A stretch of DNA of 64,000 nucleotides from Peterkaempfera bronchialis (lineage in GTDB: Bacteria > Actinomycetota > Actinomycetes > Streptomycetales > Streptomycetaceae): assembly GCF_003258605.2 (NCBI RefSeq), contig NZ_CP031264.1:1116001-1180000 (forward strand), in the 5' to 3' direction. The translations under genes were made by a program, and so were the position numbers. The notes beneath the pieces were generated by a model. The model did not search any database. It saw nothing but the letters and a program-made list of their open reading frames with translations, and was not told where the DNA came from. Shown here piece by piece: positions 59,770 to 64,000 of this stretch (position 1 is its first letter; each line of letters begins with the position of its first letter).

Positions 59770-59799
59770 GGGGGCGTCCGTGGACACGCGGGCGCCCCC
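59770..59799. terminator. Terminator between GH115 and IclR genes
   Basis: GGGGGCG at 59770-59776 and CGCCCCC at 59793-59799 pair, with an inner CGTG-GA-CACG stem, and GTACG/CGTAC pairs outside. It lies between convergent genes. Confidence 0.7.
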
Positions 59800-59844
59800 G
59801 TCGTCGTACCTGGGCGGGGTGCGGCCGGGCCGGGGCGGACCTGG

Positions 59845-60600
59845 TTAGACCGCCATGGCGAGCATCACCGGGGCAGCGCGGGTGGCGAGCAGTTCGGCGG
59901 CGGCGCGCAGCCGGTGGGCCAGGTGCACGGGCAGCGACACGGCGAGGCAGCCGGCGGTGCCGCCCGCGGTGAGCGGGACGGCGGCGCAGACGGTGCCCAC
60001 CGCGTACTCCTGGAGGGCGAGCACCGGCATGGTGGCGGGCTGCCGGTCGAGCCGGTGCAGCAGCTGCTCGGGGTCGGTGACGGTGCGTGAGGTGAGCCGG
60101 ACGGCGGGGTGCCGGGAGAGGTGGTCGCGGCGGGCCCGGTCGTCCAACTGGGCGAGCAGGCACTTTCCGGCGGCGGTGGCGTGGGCGGCGGCCCGGAAGT
60201 CCACCCACTCCTGGACCGGCGGGGCGGCGGGGCCGGTGGCGGACGCCTCGACCAGCGCCTCCCCGTCGTGGTAGCGGCCGAAGTAGACGGCGGCGCCCAG
60301 CTCGTCGCGGAGCCTGCGCAGCCCGGCGTCGAGCCGGGCCCGGGCCGACCGCTGCGGCGCCCGCTCGGCGAGCAGCGCCAGGGCGCCGCCGAGCACATAG
60401 CCCTCGCCGTCCGGCCGGTGCAGATAGCCCTCACACTCCAGCATGGTCGCGGTGCGGTGGACGGCGGCGAGCGGCAGGTCGAGTTCGCGGGCGAGCACCC
60501 CGAGGGTGGCGCCGCCGCGGTGGCGGTCCACCGCCTCCAGCAGGCGCAGTGCCTGCCGGACAGAGCTCCGCCGGGCGAGCCGGACGTCTTCACGGGCCAC
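59845..60600 (-). CDS. IclR-family transcriptional regulator
   Basis: A regulator of 251 residues from GTG 60600, with an N-terminal winged helix (SSVRQALRLLEAVDRHRGGATLG, VLARELDLPLAAVHRTATMLECEGYLHR) and a C-terminal IclR ligand domain (AAAHATAAGKCLLAQL, YAVGTVCAAVPLT). Starts at 60642 (ATG) or 60675 (GTG) are also open in frame; DNA there has a triple tgaccgctcca repeat, and the GGGGGGA before 60600 favours that start. It lies between the uronate genes and the urate operon and could control either; IclR members such as AllR control purine breakdown and KdgR-type ones control uronates. Confidence 0.85.
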   Translation of the reverse strand: MAREDVRLARRSSVRQALRLLEAVDRHRGGATLGVLARELDLPLAAVHRTATMLECEGYLHRPDGEGYVLGGALALLAERAPQRSARARLDAGLRRLRDELGAAVYFGRYHDGEALVEASATGPAAPPVQEWVDFRAAAHATAAGKCLLAQLDDRARRDHLSRHPAVRLTSRTVTDPEQLLHRLDRQPATMPVLALQEYAVGTVCAAVPLTAGGTAGCLAVSLPVHLAHRLRAAAELLATRAAPVMLAMAV

Positions 60601-61060
60601 CCGATGTCCCCCCGCTCCGTGACCGCTCCATGACCGCTCCATGACCGCACCTGGCATCCCCGGTCCGGACGCCACAGCGTGTCGGACCGGCTCCGAGCAG
60701 TGACCAGGGTATCCGCCGCCCGGGGCCTCGGCAGTGCTCTCACCGCAGATTGCCCAGCGGGAACCCGGTGCTCAGCCTCAGGCATATGCCAGACGCATCC
60801 GGAGCGCGGGACTCGACGGCGGCGGGGCGGTACGGCCTCGCCCACCGACCTTTTTGCAGCTGCCCCACACCAGGACGCCTCGCTACCGGACACATGTCGG
60901 CGGGCGGGGTGTTAGGTCAAGGGGCGGCAGGCCGCTCACTCGTTGGAGTGAGGGCGTGCGACCGCTGGTGGAGCCCACGACCGGGCCGTTCGCATCGGCC
61001 GCCTTTCCCGAGTGCGCGCGGGCCGGGCGTCAGCCGCTTCGCCGTGGACGTCTACCTCTG

Positions 61061-61089
61061 TTGACGGCGGCAGGGGCCGGTTCTAGCTT
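61061..61089 (+). promoter_or_regulatory. Promoter of the urate operon
   Basis: TTGACG at 61061-61066, a 17-bp spacer, and TAGCTT at 61084-61089 fit an HrdB-type housekeeping promoter, 35 bp before the first start codon. Upstream, GGCATATGCC at 60781-60790 is a perfect 10-bp palindrome, possibly an IclR or other site. Positions 60676-61060 contain no supported gene. Confidence 0.65.
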
Positions 61090-61123
61090 TCTCGGGGTGG
61101 CACCACTCCTCGGGAGGTCACCC

Positions 61124-61669
61124 GTGCCCGACCGCCCTCCGGCCCCCGACCGCCCTCCGGCCCCCGACCGCCCTCCGGCACTCGATCGGCTGAACGCCGC
61201 CCCCGACGGCACACTGCACGCGACGCTCCGCGAGGTCTGCGCCAGCCGCGCCTGGGCCACCGCCGTCGCCGCCGCCAGACCCTGGGCGGACCGCGCGGCG
61301 CTGCTGGCCGCCGGCGATGCGGCGGTGGCCCGCCTCACCGCCGCCGACCTGGCCGAGGCGATGGCCGGGCACGCCCGGATCGGTGCGCCGGGCGGCGGGG
61401 GCGCGACCGCCCGCCGGGAGCAGACCGGAGTCATGGGCGCCGACCCCGCGCTGCTGGCGGAGCTACGGGCGGCCAATGCCGCGTACGAGGCCAAGTTCGG
61501 CCATGTCTTCCTGATCCGCGCCACCGGCCGGACCGCCGCCGGGATGCTCGCGGCGCTCCGCGAGCGGTACGGCAACGACGCCGCCACCGAGACCGAGCTC
61601 ATCCGGGCCGAGCTGCGCTCCATCAACGCCGTCCGGCTCGCCCGCCTGCTGGACGGGACCGCGCCATGA
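61124..61669 (+). CDS. uraD: OHCU decarboxylase (2-oxo-4-hydroxy-4-carboxy-5-ureidoimidazoline decarboxylase)
   Basis: Last step of urate breakdown to S-allantoin, 181 residues. LDRLNAAP opens the domain; AMAGHARIGAP contains the catalytic His, and ANAAYEAKFGHVFLIRATGR is the other family signature (Glu and Phe of the pocket). A PPAPDR tandem repeat (three units, cggcccccgaccgcc type) extends the N terminus. GTG at 61124 has GGGAGG upstream. The stop overlaps the uraH start (ATGA). Confidence 0.93.
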   Translation: MPDRPPAPDRPPAPDRPPALDRLNAAPDGTLHATLREVCASRAWATAVAAARPWADRAALLAAGDAAVARLTAADLAEAMAGHARIGAPGGGGATARREQTGVMGADPALLAELRAANAAYEAKFGHVFLIRATGRTAAGMLAALRERYGNDAATETELIRAELRSINAVRLARLLDGTAP

Positions 61670-61995
61670 CCGGCATCTCCACCCATGTCCTGGACACCGC
61701 CCTGGGCCGACCCGCCGAGGGCGTGCGGGTGGAGCTGTCCCGGCAGACCGAGGACGGCGGCTGGCAGCTGCTCGCGGTCTCCGCCACCGATGCCGACGGC
61801 CGCTGCCGGGACCTCCCTGAGGTGGCGACCGGGGATGACGTGCTGCGGCTGCGTTTCGACACCGGCGGCTATCTGCCGGGGCGGCCGTTCTTCCCCGAGG
61901 TGTCGGTGGTCTTCACCGTCGCGCCGGACCAGTCCCACTACCACGTGCCGCTGCTGCTCAGTCCGTACGGATACTCCGTCTACCGAGGGAGCTGA
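61666..61995 (+). CDS. uraH: 5-Hydroxyisourate hydrolase (transthyretin-like)
   Basis: Opens the 5-hydroxyisourate ring made by urate oxidase. The 109-residue protein has the transthyretin-like signature: STHVLDTALGRPAEGVRVEL, the RFDTGGYL region, HYHVPLLLSPYGYSVYRGS ending in the YRGS tetrapeptide, which identifies the enzyme rather than a hormone carrier. The first start codon overlaps the OHCU decarboxylase stop, and six bases separate it from the urate oxidase gene. Confidence 0.96.
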   Translation: MTGISTHVLDTALGRPAEGVRVELSRQTEDGGWQLLAVSATDADGRCRDLPEVATGDDVLRLRFDTGGYLPGRPFFPEVSVVFTVAPDQSHYHVPLLLSPYGYSVYRGS

Positions 61996-62001
61996 CGCCC
62001 G

Positions 62002-62916
62002 ATGGCCCATGTGCTCGGCCAGAACCAGTACGGCAAGGCGGAGACCCGGGTGGTGCGGATCACCCGGAGCGGCGCCCGCCACGAGATCAAGGACGTCAGT
62101 GTCTCGGTGGCCCTCTCCGGCGACCTCGACGCGATGCACCTGTCCGGCAGCAACGCCCACTGCCTGCCGACCGACAGCGTCAAGAACACCTGCTACGCCC
62201 TGGCCAAGCAGTACGGCATCGACTCCGCCGAGGGGTACGGCATCCGGCTGGCCCGGCACTTCGTGGCCGAGGTGGCGCCGATCCACCGGGCCCGGGTGCG
62301 GATCGAGGAGTACGTCTGGGACCGGATCAGGACGCCGCGCGCCCCCGCCCGCGCCACCGGAGCCGAGGAGGCCGACCACTCCTTTGTGCGGCGCGGCGGC
62401 GAGGTGCGGACGGCGGAGGTCCACTGGGACGGTAAGGCCCTCCAGGTGGTCTCGGGGTTGAAGGGGCTGGTGGTGATGAACTCCACCGGCTCGGAGTTCC
62501 GGGGGTACCTCAAGGACCGGTACACCACCCTCCAGGAGACCGACGACCGGGTGCTGGCGACCGAGGTGACGGCCCGCTGGCGGCACTCCTTCACCGGCGC
62601 CGAGGGCGAGGCCGAACCCGGCTGGGACACCGGCTGGGCGGAGGTGCGCGACCAGCTGCTGGAGGCGTTCGCCGAGACCTACAGCCATTCGCTCCAGCAG
62701 ACCCTGCACGCCATGGGCACCCGGGTGCTGGACCATCAGCCCGGGGTGGCGGAGATCCGGCTGCAACTGCCCAACCGGCACCACTTCCCGGTCGACCTGG
62801 AACCATTCGGCCTGCGGAACGAGAACGAGGTCTTCCATGCGGCCGACCGCCCATACGGCCTGATCGAGGGGACCGTGCACCGGGAGGGCGCGGTCCCCGC
62901 CATCCCCGTGGAGTAG
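62002..62916 (+). CDS. Urate oxidase (factor-independent urate hydroxylase)
   Basis: Cofactor-free oxidation of urate to 5-hydroxyisourate, 304 residues. The T-fold signature is NQYGKAETRVVRI (the catalytic Lys), LPTDSVKNTCYALAKQYGI (the catalytic Thr/Asn) and VAEVAPIHRARVRIEEYVW; the C-terminal LPNRHHFPVDLEPFG has the expected His. It lies between uraH and the deaminase gene; the stop codon region already contains the ribosome site of the next gene. Cytoplasmic. Confidence 0.96.
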   Translation: MAHVLGQNQYGKAETRVVRITRSGARHEIKDVSVSVALSGDLDAMHLSGSNAHCLPTDSVKNTCYALAKQYGIDSAEGYGIRLARHFVAEVAPIHRARVRIEEYVWDRIRTPRAPARATGAEEADHSFVRRGGEVRTAEVHWDGKALQVVSGLKGLVVMNSTGSEFRGYLKDRYTTLQETDDRVLATEVTARWRHSFTGAEGEAEPGWDTGWAEVRDQLLEAFAETYSHSLQQTLHAMGTRVLDHQPGVAEIRLQLPNRHHFPVDLEPFGLRNENEVFHAADRPYGLIEGTVHREGAVPAIPVE

Positions 62917-62927
62917 GAGAGCCGCCC

Positions 62928-64000
62928 ATGGCCGCGCAGCCATCGCCGCCGGTACGCCGCACCGTGATCGAGAACTGCGCCGTCGCCACCGTGGACGCGG
63001 ACTCCACCGAGTACCCCCGAGGGCATGTGGTGGTGGCGGGCAATCTGATCGAGTCCGTCGGGCCGGGTCCGGCCCCGGTGGCGCCCGGAGAGGCGGTGCG
63101 CCGGGTCGACGGGACGGGCCATCTGCTGACTCCGGGGCTGGTCAACACCCATCACCACTTCTACCAGTGGATCACCCGGGGCCTGGTCCAGGACAGCATC
63201 CTCTTCGACTGGCTGGTGGCGCTGTATCCGATCTGGGCGCGGATCGACGACCGGCTGGTGCACGCGGCGGCGCAGGGGTCGGCCGCCGCGCTGCTGAAGT
63301 CCGGCTGCACCACGGCGGCGGACCACCACTATGTCTTCCCGCGCGGCGGCGGCGATCTGCTGGGCGCGGAGATCGAGGCGGTGGCGGAACTCGGCCTGCG
63401 GTTCACGGCGGCCCGGGGTTCCATGTCGCGCGGGCGCAGCGACGGCGGGCTGCCGCCGGACTCCGCCGTGGAGCGGACCGAGGAGATCCTGGCCGCCAGT
63501 GAGGAGGCGGTGGACCGCTGGCACGACCCCTCCTTCGGTTCGATGCTGCATATCGCCATCGCCCCGTGCTCCCCCTTCTCGGTCACCAGCGAGCTGATGC
63601 GGGAGGCGGCGGAGCTGGCCCGGCGCAAGGGGGTGCGGCTGCACACCCATGGGTCGGAGACGGCCGAGGAGCAGCGGTTCTGCGAGGAGCGGTTCGGGAT
63701 GCGGCCGACCGAGTACTTCGAGAGCGTCGGCTGGCTGGGCGAGGACGTCTGGATGGCGCACTGCGTCCATCTGGCCGACGCGGACATCGCCAGGTTCGCC
63801 GCGACCGGGACGGGGGTGGCGCACTGCCCGTCGTCCAACGCCCGGCTGGCCGCCGGGATCGCCCGGGTGCCGGAGCTGCTGGCCGCCGGGGTGCCGGTGG
63901 GGCTGGGGGTGGACGGCACGGCGTCCAATGAGTCCGGCGAGCTGGGCACCGAGCTGCGTACCGCGCTGCTGGTCCACCGGCTGCGCAGCGGCGCGGGCGC
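62928..64000 (+). CDS. 8-Oxoguanine/guanine deaminase-like amidohydrolase (partial)
   Basis: Amidohydrolase-superfamily deaminase, cut by the window end after about 357 codons. The metal-binding motifs are seen: GLVNTHHHFYQ, TAADHHYVFP, LHTHGSETAEEQ, MAHCVHL and GLGVDGTASNESGEL. This group acts on 8-oxoguanine, guanine or related ring amines; 8-oxoguanine deamination gives urate, the substrate of the preceding enzyme. ATG at 62928 has GGAG that overlaps the urate oxidase stop. The 3' end is outside the window. Confidence 0.88.
   Translation, partial: MAAQPSPPVRRTVIENCAVATVDADSTEYPRGHVVVAGNLIESVGPGPAPVAPGEAVRRVDGTGHLLTPGLVNTHHHFYQWITRGLVQDSILFDWLVALYPIWARIDDRLVHAAAQGSAAALLKSGCTTAADHHYVFPRGGGDLLGAEIEAVAELGLRFTAARGSMSRGRSDGGLPPDSAVERTEEILAASEEAVDRWHDPSFGSMLHIAIAPCSPFSVTSELMREAAELARRKGVRLHTHGSETAEEQRFCEERFGMRPTEYFESVGWLGEDVWMAHCVHLADADIARFAATGTGVAHCPSSNARLAAGIARVPELLAAGVPVGLGVDGTASNESGELGTELRTALLVHRLRSGAG

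Noticed and set aside
56567-60208. Minus-strand open frame of 1213 codons opposite the GH115 gene
   Set aside because: It is a by-product of extreme GC content: stops are rare, and the translation is Gly/Ala/Val/Asp-rich without domains, whereas the plus strand encodes a clear GH115 enzyme.

Overview
The window reads as chromosomal DNA of a very high-GC actinomycete, most likely a Streptomycetaceae member (Streptomyces, Kitasatospora or a close relative). The support is extreme GC at third codon positions, frequent GTG starts, ATGA/GTGA-coupled operons, many LacI/ROK/XRE-TPR/PucR/IclR regulators, a Tat-type exported hydrolase and a MatB-like deacetylase/glycosyltransferase. No rRNA, tRNA, CRISPR array or intact mobile element was seen.

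Layout. (1) 0.1-4.9 kb, nucleoside use: a LacI repressor and ribokinase diverge from a nucleoside hydrolase and an MFS transporter, with a 19-bp perfect palindrome in the promoter; the ribokinase 3' end is repeated twice just downstream. (2) 4.9-8 kb: a DUF1232 protein, an orphan LacI paralogue, a PadR regulator followed by a collapsed ABC-transporter operon, and a DinB-like protein. (3) 8-20.3 kb, plant polysaccharide use: an oligosaccharide/peptide-type ABC importer (binding lipoprotein, two permeases, two ATPases) with a GH36 alpha-galactosidase, a LacI regulator, a GH5-like glycosidase and a CE7 esterase, with LacI-type palindromes in the promoters. (4) 20.3-24 kb: exonuclease III, gamma-glutamyltransferase, a GNAT protein.

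(5) 24-31.6 kb is the unusual part. An island carries a GlmU-type left-handed beta-helix protein, a MurA-like and a MurB-like enzyme and a serine hydrolase in one coupled operon, preceded by an XRE/TPR regulator and a tandem CGTAA-N5-TTACG motif. Mobile-element and gene debris lies on both sides: a coiled-coil/HTH fragment on the left, and on the right a truncated IS transposase fused in frame to a broken TPR regulator. Together these genes look like a second, dedicated route to UDP-MurNAc or a related muramyl compound.

(6) 31.8-39.8 kb: a MarR regulator with an 18-bp perfect inverted repeat, an EmrB-type MFS pump with a three-domain carboxypeptidase-regulatory-like tail, a YceI protein with the same kind of domain, an MBL-fold hydrolase, a DUF4291 stub, a conserved hypothetical, a threonine dehydratase-like enzyme behind a 157-bp tandem duplication, and a 2-hydroxyacid dehydrogenase. 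(7) 39.8-46.5 kb: ROK glucokinase, STAS protein, a three-gene cell-surface glycan locus (MatB-like) and a DUF4037 fragment.

(8) 46.5-64 kb, purine and uronate catabolism: a PucR regulator diverges from xanthine dehydrogenase subunits and XdhC; then glucarate dehydratase-like, sodium:solute symporter and Tat-exported GH115 genes (glucuronoxylan side-chain use); an IclR regulator; and an operon of OHCU decarboxylase, 5-hydroxyisourate hydrolase, urate oxidase and a guanine/8-oxoguanine deaminase cut by the window edge. The nucleoside locus at the left and the purine genes at the right could together take a nucleoside to ribose-5-phosphate and allantoin.
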